Assembly: GCA_017470245.1 (NCBI GenBank)
Contig: JAFUEV010000058.1
Coordinates: 1 to 64,000 of the forward strand
DNA from: a bacterium
GTDB taxonomy: Bacteria; Cyanobacteriota; Vampirovibrionia; Gastranaerophilales; Gastranaerophilaceae
Length of the DNA: 64,000 nt
Direction: 5' to 3'
Shown piece by piece: positions 1 to 8,279 of the stretch. Positions within the stretch are counted from its first letter, which is position 1, and each line of letters opens with the position of its first letter. Both the position numbers and the translations under genes were made by a program. The notes under the pieces were generated by a model. It made no database searches. It worked only from the letters and a program-made list of their open reading frames with translations, and was not told the origin of the DNA.

Positions 1-124
1 AATTTTGAAAAATAATATTAAATTTTTCATCCGTTAAAATAATTTCATCTTTAGAATATTTAGAAATTTGCACAAATATATTTCGTAAAATATTCTCGTC
101 TGAGTTATCTAATTTAAATTTCAT
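1..124 (-). CDS. N-terminus of a PAS-domain sensor protein (partial)
   Basis: The reading frame opens with ATG at 124 and runs off the left edge of the window after 41 codons. A GAGG Shine-Dalgarno element lies at 131-134, six bases upstream of the start. The visible peptide contains DEIILTDEKFNIIFQN, which resembles the opening strand of a PAS sensor domain, where a hydrophobic run is followed by D-x-x-F-x-I. Sensor histidine kinases of the NtrB type often begin this way, but only the first 41 residues are visible, so the catalytic output cannot be named. It lies downstream of mnmE on the same strand, with a probable terminator between them. Confidence 0.5.
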   Translation of the reverse strand, partial: MKFKLDNSDENILRNIFVQISKYSKDEIILTDEKFNIIFQN

Positions 125-137
125 ATTTAAACCTCAA

Positions 138-163
138 ATTTAAATTACAATTTTAATTTAAAT
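138..163. repeat. AT-only inverted repeat
   Basis: Arms ATTTAAATT (138-146) and AATTTAAAT (155-163) are perfect 9-base complements around an 8-base loop. It sits just upstream of the Shine-Dalgarno site of the partial sensor gene and could fold in its leader. In such AT-rich DNA it may be chance. Confidence 0.3.
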
Positions 164-173
164 AAGAGTAATG

Positions 174-198
174 AAAAAAATATCATCCGACAGGATAA
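174..198 (-). terminator. Probable intrinsic terminator of mnmE
   Basis: On the minus strand a six-pair stem TTATCC/GGATGA (one G-U pair) with a TGTC loop is followed by TA and seven T residues. It begins three bases after the mnmE stop codon. Confidence 0.5.
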
Positions 199-200
199 AA

Positions 201-1535
201 CTATTTACCGATACAGAAATTATCAAAAATATTATTCAAAATATCATCAGTAATAACTTCACCTGAAACTTCCGAAATAAACATAACTGCAGATTTTATA
301 TCGATTGAAATCAAATCCTGAATTTCTTTATTTTGTGTCGCAATTAATGCATTAATAAGTGAATTTTTTGTATTTTCAAGTGCTTTTTGTTGACGCTGAT
401 TAGTAATAAATTCTATTTCCGTAAGGTTTTGATTTATAACGGCTTTTTTTATTTTATCTTTTAAAATATTAAGATTTTCACCTGTTTTCAATGAAACACA
501 AACTGCCGTATCATCTTTTTTGTCAGTCAAATCACTTTTTGTTGCTACTTTTATTACTTTCTTATCTTTAATAGAATTATAAATTTCTTCATCATCATTG
601 GTATAACCATCATTTAAATCATATAAAAACAGTACCAAATCGGCTTCTTGAACATATTTTTTTGAATAATCAATACCAATAGCTTCAACTTTATTTATAT
701 CTTCATCATCTCTAATACCAGCTGTATCGATTATTGTTGCAGCAATTCCGTCAATATCAAGTGTTTCCTGAATAACATCACGTGTTGTTCCTGCAATATC
801 AGTAACAATTGCTCTTTCTAAATTTAATAAAGAATTAAATAAAGATGATTTACCTACATTAGGTCTGCCTGCAAGTACAATTTTTATACCTTGCCTGAAT
901 ATGTTAGAACTTTTTGAAAAACTTAAAATATAATTAATTTTTTCTATTAATTTTTCAAGATTTTGTTCAATATATGAGTATTCGGGTTCTTTAACATCTT
1001 CGGGAAAATCTATGGCAGCTATTATTTTAGATAATAAATCAACTGTTTCTTGTCTTATTTTTCCGACTTCAAGCGATAATTTGCCAAATAAATTTTTAGC
1101 CCCCGCAACAGCAAACTTTTCACTGTGGGCATGGATTAAATCAAGTACTGCTTCCGCTTGAGATAAATCCATTTTATGATTTAAAAATGCACGTTTTGTA
1201 TATTCGCCTTTCTCAGCATATCTGGCGCCATTTTGTATAGTTAATTCAAGTATTTTATTTGTTATATGAATACCGCCATGACATTGAATTTCTATAATGT
1301 CTTCACCCGTGTAACTATTTGGAGCTCTAAAGGGAAGAACAATAACTTCATCTATTTTTTCATTGTTTTCAATTATCCATCCGTGATAGATTTTTCTATC
1401 TTTAAGATTTTTAGAGGTAAAAATTTTATCTATAATATTAAAAGCATCTCCTCCTGATATTCTGACAATACTAACCCCGCCATTACCTATTGGTGTTGTT
1501 ATTGCTGTTATTGTATCAGTCATAGGATTAATCAT
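201..1535 (-). CDS. mnmE: tRNA uridine-5-carboxymethylaminomethyl(34) synthesis GTPase MnmE
   Basis: MnmE works with MnmG to modify the wobble uridine of certain tRNAs. The 444-residue protein has the family's usual length. It shows the N-terminal folate-binding region, then a G domain inserted in a helical domain: Walker A GRPNVGKSS near residue 223, the TTRD switch region, DTAG near 270 and TKSD near 332 in place of the usual NKxD. It ends in the invariant CIGK motif, whose cysteine is essential in the family. I chose ATG at 1535 because GGAG lies six bases upstream. A TTG at 1547 would overlap that Shine-Dalgarno sequence. No MnmG is in the window. Confidence 0.97.
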   Translation of the reverse strand: MINPMTDTITAITTPIGNGGVSIVRISGGDAFNIIDKIFTSKNLKDRKIYHGWIIENNEKIDEVIVLPFRAPNSYTGEDIIEIQCHGGIHITNKILELTIQNGARYAEKGEYTKRAFLNHKMDLSQAEAVLDLIHAHSEKFAVAGAKNLFGKLSLEVGKIRQETVDLLSKIIAAIDFPEDVKEPEYSYIEQNLEKLIEKINYILSFSKSSNIFRQGIKIVLAGRPNVGKSSLFNSLLNLERAIVTDIAGTTRDVIQETLDIDGIAATIIDTAGIRDDEDINKVEAIGIDYSKKYVQEADLVLFLYDLNDGYTNDDEEIYNSIKDKKVIKVATKSDLTDKKDDTAVCVSLKTGENLNILKDKIKKAVINQNLTEIEFITNQRQQKALENTKNSLINALIATQNKEIQDLISIDIKSAVMFISEVSGEVITDDILNNIFDNFCIGK

Positions 1536-1635
1536 TTTCATCTCCAAATTATAATTTATTATATGATAAAAATAGTTAACATATAGTTTATTCTTTACTT
1601 ATGTAGTAGAATTAAAAAAAAGTTAAGAGGTAGAT

Positions 1636-1971
1636 ATGAATTCAGAATGTATCTTTTGTAAAATAGCAAATAAGGAAATTCCTTCAAATTTAATTTATGA
1701 AGACGAAAATGTAGTTGCGTTTAATGATTTAAACCCTCAAGCGCCTGTTCATTTTCTGGTAATACCAAAAAAACATTATGCATCTTTAAATGAAATAGAT
1801 TCAAAAGAAGCGTTTGGAAATATTTTTTCAGCTATACCCAAAATAACAGCTAAATTAGGTATAAAAGAATACAGAACAGTAGTAAATACAGGTGCAAGCG
1901 CAGGACAAACAGTATTTCACATACATGTACACGTTATGTCCGGCAGAGATTTCGGATGGCCGGCAGGTTAA
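1636..1971 (+). CDS. HIT-family nucleotide-binding hydrolase (HinT-like)
   Basis: This 111-residue protein belongs to the histidine triad family of nucleoside phosphoramidase and AMP-lysine hydrolases. The triad H-x-H-x-H-x-x is seen at residues 95-101 (HIHVHVM), near the C-terminus as expected. CxxC at residues 5-8 may bind zinc, as in many HinT proteins. The start has AAGAGG five bases upstream. It is followed after three bases by a small unknown gene and then by an SDR gene, so the three probably form one transcript. The exact substrate cannot be told from sequence; HinT-type purine phosphoramidase is most likely. Confidence 0.92.
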   Translation: MNSECIFCKIANKEIPSNLIYEDENVVAFNDLNPQAPVHFLVIPKKHYASLNEIDSKEAFGNIFSAIPKITAKLGIKEYRTVVNTGASAGQTVFHIHVHVMSGRDFGWPAG

Positions 1972-1974
1972 GTT

Positions 1975-2298
1975 ATGTATAACAGATGGTATGATAAATA
2001 TCCCGATTTAAAGCAGCTGCTTACATTACTTGAAGCAGTTGATGAAAACTATACGGATATAATAGCACAAGACTTTATTCAAATAATTGTCGAAAAATAT
2101 AAAGATAAATTTGATGAAGTTATTAAAAAGTTATCAGAAAATCCTCCACCACAATATAACAGATGGTATGACCAAAATTATGATTTGCATACCTGCATTG
2201 AATTTATTAAATCGCTGGACGATACGGAAAAATCCGAATTAATCCAAACCTTAATTATGTCTTTATACAGTTATATAACGAATGTAGATGATGAATAA
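1975..2298 (+). CDS. Unknown small protein with an internal duplication (RWYD repeat)
   Basis: I do not recognise this 107-residue protein. It consists of two similar halves: residues 1-59 and 60-107 both open with YNRWYD followed by a D-L and an amphipathic helix-rich stretch. A short proline run (PPP) separates them. The halves look like an ancient tandem duplication of a roughly 45-residue helical unit. It has no signal peptide or membrane segment, so it is probably cytoplasmic. It starts three bases after the HIT gene and its 3' end overlaps the SDR gene by 11 bases, so translation of all three is likely coupled. Confidence 0.75.
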   Translation: MYNRWYDKYPDLKQLLTLLEAVDENYTDIIAQDFIQIIVEKYKDKFDEVIKKLSENPPPQYNRWYDQNYDLHTCIEFIKSLDDTEKSELIQTLIMSLYSYITNVDDE

Positions 2299-3016
2299 AA
2301 AAAATATATTAATAACAGGCTCCTCTCAAGGAATAGGATTAGAAATTGCAAAACATTTTGCAAATAACCATAATGTCTATATTACCGGCAGATATGAAGA
2401 AAAACTAAAAAATCTTTGTGAAAAATATTTTTTTAAAGGCTATAAAGCTATTGATTTAACAAAAGATAATGCGCCAAAAATGCTATTTGATAACTTAAAC
2501 ATTGATGTAGACATTTTAATCAATAATGCAGGAGTTTATTTTTATTCTCCTATAAGAGAAATGAATAAAGAAGATATAATAAACTCAATAAGATTAAATT
2601 CATTAGCTCCTTATGAACTTATAAAATACTATATTCCTTATATGAAACAACAGAAATGGGGAAGAATTATAAATATCGGTTCAATTTCAGGAGTAATGGG
2701 AGAAGCAAACGCATCTATTTATTCAATGACAAAAGCATCTTTAGTCGGATTAACTAAATCATTGGCACTTGAAGTTGCACAGGATAATATTACGGTAAAT
2801 ATAATAAACCCCGGGTGGGTTGATACGGAATTAATCAATAACGAAAGCCTTGAACAGGATTTTACTAAGGATGAAATAATAGAAACCATTCCGCAAAGAA
2901 GGTTTGTAACACCATCAGAAATAGCAAGTACTTGTGAATTTTTAATTTCTGATAATGCAAAAACAATTACAGGTCAATCAATCAATATTTGTGCAGGACT
3001 ATCATTAGGATATTAA
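2288..3016 (+). CDS. Short-chain dehydrogenase/reductase (FabG-like)
   Basis: A classical SDR of 242 residues that uses NAD(P)H to reduce a ketone or oxidise an alcohol. The nucleotide-binding motif TGSSQGIG lies near residues 10-17, NNAG near 79-82, the catalytic serine in GSISG, and the YxxxK pair in YSMTK. The INPGWVDT segment after it is typical. It could be a 3-oxoacyl-ACP reductase, but the window's fatty acid genes are elsewhere and SDR substrates cannot be read from sequence. Two tandem ATG codons (2288 and 2291) could both serve as start, with no clear Shine-Dalgarno sequence, consistent with coupling to the overlapping upstream gene. Confidence 0.88.
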   Translation: MMNKKNILITGSSQGIGLEIAKHFANNHNVYITGRYEEKLKNLCEKYFFKGYKAIDLTKDNAPKMLFDNLNIDVDILINNAGVYFYSPIREMNKEDIINSIRLNSLAPYELIKYYIPYMKQQKWGRIINIGSISGVMGEANASIYSMTKASLVGLTKSLALEVAQDNITVNIINPGWVDTELINNESLEQDFTKDEIIETIPQRRFVTPSEIASTCEFLISDNAKTITGQSINICAGLSLGY

Positions 3017-3017
3017 T

Positions 3018-3048
3018 AAAAAAGACTCCGAAAATTCGGAGTCTTTTT
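3018..3048. terminator. Bidirectional intrinsic terminator
   Basis: A nine-pair stem GACTCCGAA/TTCGGAGTC with a two-base apical spacer is flanked by an A run and a T run. It lies between the convergent SDR and aminotransferase genes and can serve both. Confidence 0.93.
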
Positions 3049-3063
3049 AAATTCATAACAATT

Positions 3064-4182
3064 TTAAACAGCTTGTTTTGTCATATTTAAACATTTAACA
3101 ACAGTATCAACAACTTGTTGTTGTTCTTCTTCCGTAATTTCAGGGAACATTGGAAGTGACATTACAAGTTTTGTATCCTTTTCTGTTAAAGGCAAATCAC
3201 CTTCTTTGTATCCTAATTCTTTATGTAATTTTTGTAAATGTAAAGGTACAGGATAGTATATCATTGCACCAATACCGTTTTCTTGAAGAAGTTTATGTAC
3301 TTCATCACGGTTTTCAATTCTGATAGTATATTGGTGATATACACAATAAGAATTATCAACTTCTTTCGGAGTCAATATTTCAGGATATTTAGCAAACATT
3401 TTATTATATCTGTATGCATTTTCACGTCTTGCTTTATTCCAATCATTTATATAATGCATTTTTACTCTTAATATAGCAGCTTGGATTTCATCTAGTCTTG
3501 AGTTTACACCTAATTCATCATGGTAATATCTTATAGCACCACCATGATTTCTTAGTGCTAAAATTCGGTTATAAAGTTTTTCATCATTGCAGGAAATCAT
3601 ACCGCCATCACCCATACCGCCTAAGTTTTTTGTAGGATAGAAGCTAAAGCATCCGAAATCACCGAATGAACCAACTTTTTGACCTTTATATTCAGCTCCG
3701 ATTGCTTGGCAACAATCTTCAACAACTCTTAAATTATGACGTTTTGCTATATCCATAATCTTATCCATTTCGGCAGGTTGTCCATATAAATGAACAGGAA
3801 TAATAGCTTTTGTTTTTGGAGTAATTGCTGCTTCAATTTTATCTGCATCTATATTGAATGTATCAGGATTAATATCAACAAAAACAGGTGTTGCACCAGC
3901 CAAACCGATTGCACTTGCTGTAGCAACAAAAGTAAATGCCGTTGTTATAACTTCATCACCTCTGCCAATATCTAATGCTCTTAATGCAAGATGTAATGCA
4001 TCAGTACCTGAATTTAATCCTACAGAAAATTTTGTTCCAACAAAATCTGCAAACTCAGTTTGAAATGCTTTATTGTGTTTTCCCAAAATATATGAACCGG
4101 AAGCTAAAACTTCAAGAACTTCTTTTTCAATTTCTTTGCCTATTTTTGCATATTGTCTTTTTGAATCCAGAATAGGTATCAT
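3064..4182 (-). CDS. DegT/DnrJ/EryC1/StrS-family PLP aminotransferase
   Basis: A 372-residue fold-type I PLP enzyme of the sugar aminotransferase family, which transfers an amino group to a keto-sugar nucleotide for surface polysaccharide or LPS building. K185 in SFYPTKNLGG is the expected PLP Schiff-base lysine, D156 in VVEDCCQAIGA should contact the pyridine nitrogen, and NSGTDALHLAL near residue 57 forms the phosphate-binding turn. AAGGAG lies seven bases before the ATG. It is the last gene of a minus-strand run after an exonuclease and an ABC permease, with no other sugar genes beside it, so the sugar substrate is open. Confidence 0.92.
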   Translation of the reverse strand: MIPILDSKRQYAKIGKEIEKEVLEVLASGSYILGKHNKAFQTEFADFVGTKFSVGLNSGTDALHLALRALDIGRGDEVITTAFTFVATASAIGLAGATPVFVDINPDTFNIDADKIEAAITPKTKAIIPVHLYGQPAEMDKIMDIAKRHNLRVVEDCCQAIGAEYKGQKVGSFGDFGCFSFYPTKNLGGMGDGGMISCNDEKLYNRILALRNHGGAIRYYHDELGVNSRLDEIQAAILRVKMHYINDWNKARRENAYRYNKMFAKYPEILTPKEVDNSYCVYHQYTIRIENRDEVHKLLQENGIGAMIYYPVPLHLQKLHKELGYKEGDLPLTEKDTKLVMSLPMFPEITEEEQQQVVDTVVKCLNMTKQAV

Positions 4183-4265
4183 ATTTATCTCCTTTATTAA
4201 CTATCCTATAACTATTAGTTTAGCACATGTATTTAGTGCCTTTATATATTCTTTATAATTTTTTG

Positions 4266-5090
4266 TTATTCTTTAATTCCGCCATTCAAAATATCATTTA
4301 TAAAATACTTTCTTCCAAGTAAAAATACAACAATAACAGGAATGGAACAAATTACAGAATATGCGGTTAATGCCCCCCAATCAGTTATTTCTCTAAAACT
4401 GCCTTTAAAATTTGCCAAACCAAGAGGCAATGTACGCATTGCATCAGAATTTGTAATAATTAACGGCCACATAAAACTGTTCCAAGTAGTTATAAACGTA
4501 AAGATTGCAAGTGTTGCAAGTGCAGGAGCCGCCATAGGTAATGCTATTTTATAAAATGCTTCAAAAGTATTACAACCATCAATTTTGGCAGAAGATTCCA
4601 TGTCTTTTGGCATGGATTTAAACCATTGCCTCATCATAAACACCCCAAAACCGCCAAATAATCCTGGAACAATTAATGCCCAATAAGTATCTATCCAACA
4701 GAATTGCTTCATTAGAAAAAACAATGGAATTATATTTACTTGCGGAGGTATCATCATAGAAACTATTATTAAAAAAAATAATATTTCTTTATATTTAAAC
4801 TCAAATCTTGCAAAAGCATAACCAGCCATGGCAGATATTATTACCTGACCAATTGTCGTTGCAATTGCAACGAACATACTATTGAAAAAATATCTAAAAA
4901 TATCTGCATTATTAATTACATATTTATAGTTATCAGATGAAAAGGGTGACGGAATAAAACTTGTTGTTCCGGCAAAAATTTGAGTATCTGTCATAAAAGA
5001 CAGCATAAACATATAAATAAACGGCAACAACATCGATATAGCACCGATAATTAATATAAAATATCCGCAAATTTTTAAAAGTTTATTCAT
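4266..5090 (-). CDS. Carbohydrate ABC transporter permease, MalG type
   Basis: A 274-residue inner-membrane permease with about six hydrophobic segments. The cytoplasmic EAA loop that docks the ATPase is visible near residues 165-185 (core TFEAFYKIALP), with the D-G spacing of the MalG family. Such permeases normally pair with a MalF-type partner, a binding protein and an ATPase; none is in this window. The gene starts four bases after the exonuclease stop and has no strong Shine-Dalgarno sequence, so it looks translationally coupled to it. The substrate is probably a sugar, by family only. Confidence 0.9.
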   Translation of the reverse strand: MNKLLKICGYFILIIGAISMLLPFIYMFMLSFMTDTQIFAGTTSFIPSPFSSDNYKYVINNADIFRYFFNSMFVAIATTIGQVIISAMAGYAFARFEFKYKEILFFLIIVSMMIPPQVNIIPLFFLMKQFCWIDTYWALIVPGLFGGFGVFMMRQWFKSMPKDMESSAKIDGCNTFEAFYKIALPMAAPALATLAIFTFITTWNSFMWPLIITNSDAMRTLPLGLANFKGSFREITDWGALTAYSVICSIPVIVVFLLGRKYFINDILNGGIKE

Positions 5091-5094
5091 AAAC

Positions 5095-6027
5095 TTAAAC
5101 GTGCTCAGACTTTTTATCAGCTTTTATAATATGAATATTTCTTGTTTCTGACAACATTTGCCTTGCTGCAGCCAATTTTTCTTTGTTTTCTTTACTTATA
5201 CTTCCTGATGAAATCAGTCTGTCTACAAAATTATTATTGAGTTTAACTGCTTTATGTAATGCGCCTATTTCTTCCAAAACATCTTTAATTTCAACAAAAT
5301 CATAAGCATAAGATTGTTTAGATTGATATACAAGAGTTTCACCGTTTGGTGAATGAATACTTTCACCGCCTTTTTCAAAATACAATCTGAAAATTGATTT
5401 TAAATCCTGCATTTCTGATTGCATTATTTGAACTGCCTGTTGTATTCTTATGTATCTTTCAAATAAATAGTCTATATTATCTAACTGTTGAATTTGCCAT
5501 GCATATTTCTTTTCATATAGTTTTTTTAGTTCCGGATAAGCCATTGCAAGCCCTTCTGTATCCGCCATAGCTCTATGTCTGGTAGAAAATTCAACATTAA
5601 ATTTATTCATTAAACTTTCAAGTCCGCAAGATTCCAAATCCGGATAAACTTCTTTAAACATCATTTGAGAATCTATTCTGGGATTTGAAATTGGATTTCC
5701 TGTTGTACGAATGCTTGCTTCATTAATAAATGAATAGTCAAAAATTGCATTATGTGCAACAATCGGGTAATCACCGATAAAATCCAAAATTAAAGGCATA
5801 ACTTCAGCTTCTGTCGGTGCATCTTTGACATCATCTTCCGTAATTCCGTGAACAGCAATACTGGATTTTCTGATATGTTGTTGCGGATTAATAAGTGTTT
5901 CAAATCTATCTTTCATTTTACCGTTTTCTAAACGAATAGCAGCAAACTCTATCATTCTTTCTTTTGTATAATCCAAACCGGTAGTTTCAACATCTAAAAC
6001 AATTTCAATACACTTTTTTCTCGGCAC
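5095..6027 (-). CDS. DnaQ-like DEDDh 3'-5' exonuclease domain protein
   Basis: The N-terminal half is a DEDD exonuclease domain related to the epsilon subunit of DNA polymerase III. DVETTG (D12, E14), then AHNAIFDYSF and HRAMADTEG supply the D, D, H and D metal-site residues in order. The C-terminal 130 residues are helical and charged, without a recognised domain. The likely role is DNA proofreading or end trimming, as a stand-alone exonuclease. A GTG start at 6027 is chosen because AGAGGGAG lies ten bases upstream, and the conserved strand begins soon after. An ATG at 6063 lacks a ribosome site and would translate through that purine run. It heads an operon with the permease. Confidence 0.85.
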   Translation of the reverse strand: MPRKKCIEIVLDVETTGLDYTKERMIEFAAIRLENGKMKDRFETLINPQQHIRKSSIAVHGITEDDVKDAPTEAEVMPLILDFIGDYPIVAHNAIFDYSFINEASIRTTGNPISNPRIDSQMMFKEVYPDLESCGLESLMNKFNVEFSTRHRAMADTEGLAMAYPELKKLYEKKYAWQIQQLDNIDYLFERYIRIQQAVQIMQSEMQDLKSIFRLYFEKGGESIHSPNGETLVYQSKQSYAYDFVEIKDVLEEIGALHKAVKLNNNFVDRLISSGSISKENKEKLAAARQMLSETRNIHIIKADKKSEHV

Positions 6028-6271
6028 AACAATATATCTCCCTCTTATAAATGATAATAACATAAAGTATGTATCAGGGCAAAAATTATCATAAATAGCG
6101 GTCTTTTTAATAAACTTACAATTAAGTATTTCAAGAAAAAAGTTTTATATATGACTTTACATGTACAATTACCGGCAAATATTAAGATTTTATAAAATAT
6201 ATATTTACAATGGTAACTTTTATTTTTTAGACAATTTATAAGAGCATTAATTATAACAGAAAGGAAAAACA

Positions 6272-6604
6272 ATGAATGTATCATTTGGAATGACACCAAA
6301 TCCATATTACCATACAGACGTACTTGCAGGAAAGAAAGAACCGCAATATGTAGATGCTCAATCAGTAACTAAAGTTCTTGATGATTTAAAAATTAATATA
6401 AATCAAGAAATAAATAATGCAAAAGAAGATATTGCAAAAAGAGCATCTTATAATAGCCTCAATAAACTTCCTGATGGCTTATTAAAATCCCTTATGAGTC
6501 TTGCTGAACGACCAATACCTACTGAAAAATTAGAACCTACACCTACTCCAACAGTCGAACCTGAGCCGACTCCAACAGCCGAACCTATAGAGAACATCTT
6601 TTAA
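6272..6604 (+). CDS. Unknown small protein with a Pro-Thr-Glu repeat tail
   Basis: A 110-residue protein that I cannot assign. The first 20 residues (VSFGMTPNPYY) are polar and aromatic, the middle (about 28-85) is predicted helical, and the tail is a low-complexity repeat of EPTPT units made by a DNA repeat of about 24 bases. There is no signal peptide or hydrophobic segment. AAAGGA lies seven bases before the ATG. It is a monocistron closed by a strong terminator. The FG-N-rich opening recalls the small protein at 27376-27666, but the likeness is too short to claim homology. Confidence 0.7.
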   Translation: MNVSFGMTPNPYYHTDVLAGKKEPQYVDAQSVTKVLDDLKININQEINNAKEDIAKRASYNSLNKLPDGLLKSLMSLAERPIPTEKLEPTPTPTVEPEPTPTAEPIENIF

Positions 6605-6677
6605 TAACATCCATTAACAGATATATAAAGCAATAATTACTGACTTAAAAACAAATTGAATTAAATTAATTAAACTC

Positions 6678-6719
6678 AAAAAAGAATATAGGAAAAAGAA
6701 CTCATCCTATATTCTTTTT
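6678..6719 (+). terminator. Intrinsic terminator after the PT-repeat protein gene
   Basis: Stem AGAATATAGGA (6683-6693) pairs with TCCTATATTCT (6705-6715) and is followed by a T run. It is A-flanked on the other side, so it could also act on the minus strand. Confidence 0.88.
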
Positions 6720-6780
6720 GACAATTATATATATGTTTCCACCAAATTTCATTGCTATCCCGTAATAAAATAAAAATATG

Positions 6781-6827
6781 CAATATATGTATTACTTCGT
6801 TACTTTGTTTATAATAACGAAATATTG
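6781..6827. repeat. Nested inverted repeat, possible operator
   Basis: TTCGTTA (6796-6802) and TAACGAA (6815-6821) are perfect inverted copies 12 bases apart, and outer arms CAATAT (6781-6786) and ATATTG (6822-6827) also match. It is 150 bases before the ferredoxin gene, where a regulator of the operon could bind. Confidence 0.35.
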
Positions 6828-6978
6828 TGTTGATTTATCGGATTATTAGTAAAAAATTATTTATAAATACCATTTTTTTATAAAAAATTATTAATTTTAA
6901 TATTATTCTGTTAAGTAGTAGCAAAAATAATATATCGGTAGTAAGATAGTTTAAGATATACATAATGGATTTGTTCAC

Positions 6979-7185
6979 ATGGGAAGAATAGTATTAAACA
7001 GAGACAAATGTAAAGCATGTTATCTATGTATAGATGCTTGTCCTAATAAGGTTTTGGAAGAAGATACTCAAGTAAATGCATTAGGTTATTATCCCATAAA
7101 GGTTAATACCGATAAACAATGCGTAGGTTGTGCAATGTGTGCAAGAGTTTGTCCTGACATAGCAATTGAAAAGGTGTACAGATGA
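6979..7185 (+). CDS. 2-oxoacid:ferredoxin oxidoreductase, delta (2[4Fe-4S] ferredoxin) subunit
   Basis: This 68-residue ferredoxin-like subunit carries electrons between the TPP subunit and external ferredoxin. Two CxxCxxCxxxC motifs are visible: C11, C14, C17, C21 and C48, C51, C54, C58, enough for two [4Fe-4S] clusters. It is the first of four genes in the standard delta-alpha-beta-gamma order of the 2-ketoisovalerate/2-oxoglutarate type enzymes, and its stop overlaps the alpha start (ATGA). No strong Shine-Dalgarno sequence precedes it. The oxygen-sensitive clusters fit an anaerobic organism. Confidence 0.93.
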   Translation: MGRIVLNRDKCKACYLCIDACPNKVLEEDTQVNALGYYPIKVNTDKQCVGCAMCARVCPDIAIEKVYR

Positions 7186-8279
7186 AAAAAGAAAAAGAAC
7201 TGTTAAAAGGAAATTATGCAATTGCACAGGCTGCAATTGAGGCAGGTTGCCAAAGTTATTTCGGATATCCTATCACACCTCAAAGTGAAATAGGCGAATA
7301 TTTAAGTACCAAAATGCCGGAACTTGGCAGGGCTTTTGTTCCTGCAGAAAGTGAAGTTGCAGCTATTAATATGGTACTTGGTGCAGGTTCAACAGGTGTA
7401 AAAGCAATGACTTCATCTTCATCTTGCGCCGTTGCTTTAATGCAGGAAGGTATTTCTTATATTGCAGGAGACGAAATTCCTTGCGTATTAGTAAGTGTTA
7501 TGAGAGGCGGTCCCGGTTTAGGTTATATTTATCCGTCACAAGGTGATTATTTCCAAGCTACAAAAGGCGGAGGTAACGGGGATTATAAACTTGTAACTTA
7601 TGCTCCTTCAAGCGTTCAGGAATGTATTGACCTTACTTATAAATGTTTTTATGTATCTCAAAAATACAGAACTCCGGTATGTTTATTAGCAGACGGTCAA
7701 TTGGGACAAATGATGGAACCTGCAATTGTCGGTGAATATCCATATCCTGAAATTGACCAATCTTCCTGGGCTTTAGACGGTGCAAAAGATAGAGAACCAA
7801 GATTTATCGCTTCAATTGAACGTGAACAGGAATCTTTGCAAAAAAGAGTTGAAAAGATTTTTAAAAAATATAATACAATCCTCGAAAACGAAAATATATT
7901 TGAAAAATATGAAACAGAGGGTGCAAAACTTGTTATTACCGCATTCGGAAGTATTGCAAGAATAGCAAAAGCTGCAGTAAAAATGGCAAGAAAAAACGGA
8001 ATGAAAGTTGGTTTATTTAGACCTATACTTGTTAATCCGTTCCCCGAAAAAATTGTTTCCGAAATCGCAGAAAAGGTTGATTGTATTCTTGATATAGAAC
8101 TTAATTGCGGTCAAATGCTTCAGGATATAAAAGCAAGCCTTGCCGGTGTTGTTAGTATTCCCGTTAAATTTTACGGCAGACCTGCAGGCATGATGATGAC
8201 AGTTGAAGAAATTTATAAACAAATAGAAAACGTATACAAAGAAATAGTAGAGAAGAAATATGGAACAGCTTGTATATAA
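7182..8279 (+). CDS. vorB: 2-oxoacid:ferredoxin oxidoreductase, alpha subunit (VorB type)
   Basis: The 365-residue alpha subunit holds the pyrimidine-binding half of the TPP site and the transketolase C-like domain. Residues 24-35 (SYFGYPITPQSE), the SSSSCAVALMQEG segment and RGGPGLG are family signatures. The sequence looks closest to subunits annotated as 3-methyl-2-oxobutanoate dehydrogenase VorB rather than 2-oxoglutarate KorA, as I recall these families, but the two differ little. The enzyme splits a 2-oxoacid with CoA to acyl-CoA and CO2 while reducing ferredoxin. It overlaps its neighbours on both sides by 4 and 20 bases, so subunits are probably made together. Confidence 0.9.
   Translation: MKKEKELLKGNYAIAQAAIEAGCQSYFGYPITPQSEIGEYLSTKMPELGRAFVPAESEVAAINMVLGAGSTGVKAMTSSSSCAVALMQEGISYIAGDEIPCVLVSVMRGGPGLGYIYPSQGDYFQATKGGGNGDYKLVTYAPSSVQECIDLTYKCFYVSQKYRTPVCLLADGQLGQMMEPAIVGEYPYPEIDQSSWALDGAKDREPRFIASIEREQESLQKRVEKIFKKYNTILENENIFEKYETEGAKLVITAFGSIARIAKAAVKMARKNGMKVGLFRPILVNPFPEKIVSEIAEKVDCILDIELNCGQMLQDIKASLAGVVSIPVKFYGRPAGMMMTVEEIYKQIENVYKEIVEKKYGTACI

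Larger units (their letters stand above)
6605..6978. other. Intergenic region before the vor operon
   Basis: This stretch of 374 bases holds a terminator (6678-6719) and then about 250 very AT-rich bases that contain a composite inverted repeat (6781-6827). I see no convincing gene. The oxidoreductase operon promoter should lie here but no clear -35/-10 pair stands out. Confidence 0.6.

Noticed and set aside
6045..6305. 86-codon hydrophobic frame on the minus strand
   Set aside because: It overlaps the exonuclease start and the 5' end of the PT-repeat gene, has no ribosome site and is just AT-rich antisense sequence.
6702..6752. 16-codon frame on the minus strand (ATG at 6752) with a GGGA ribosome-like site
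   Set aside because: It overlaps the terminator hairpin of the plus-strand gene and shows no known peptide pattern; probably chance.
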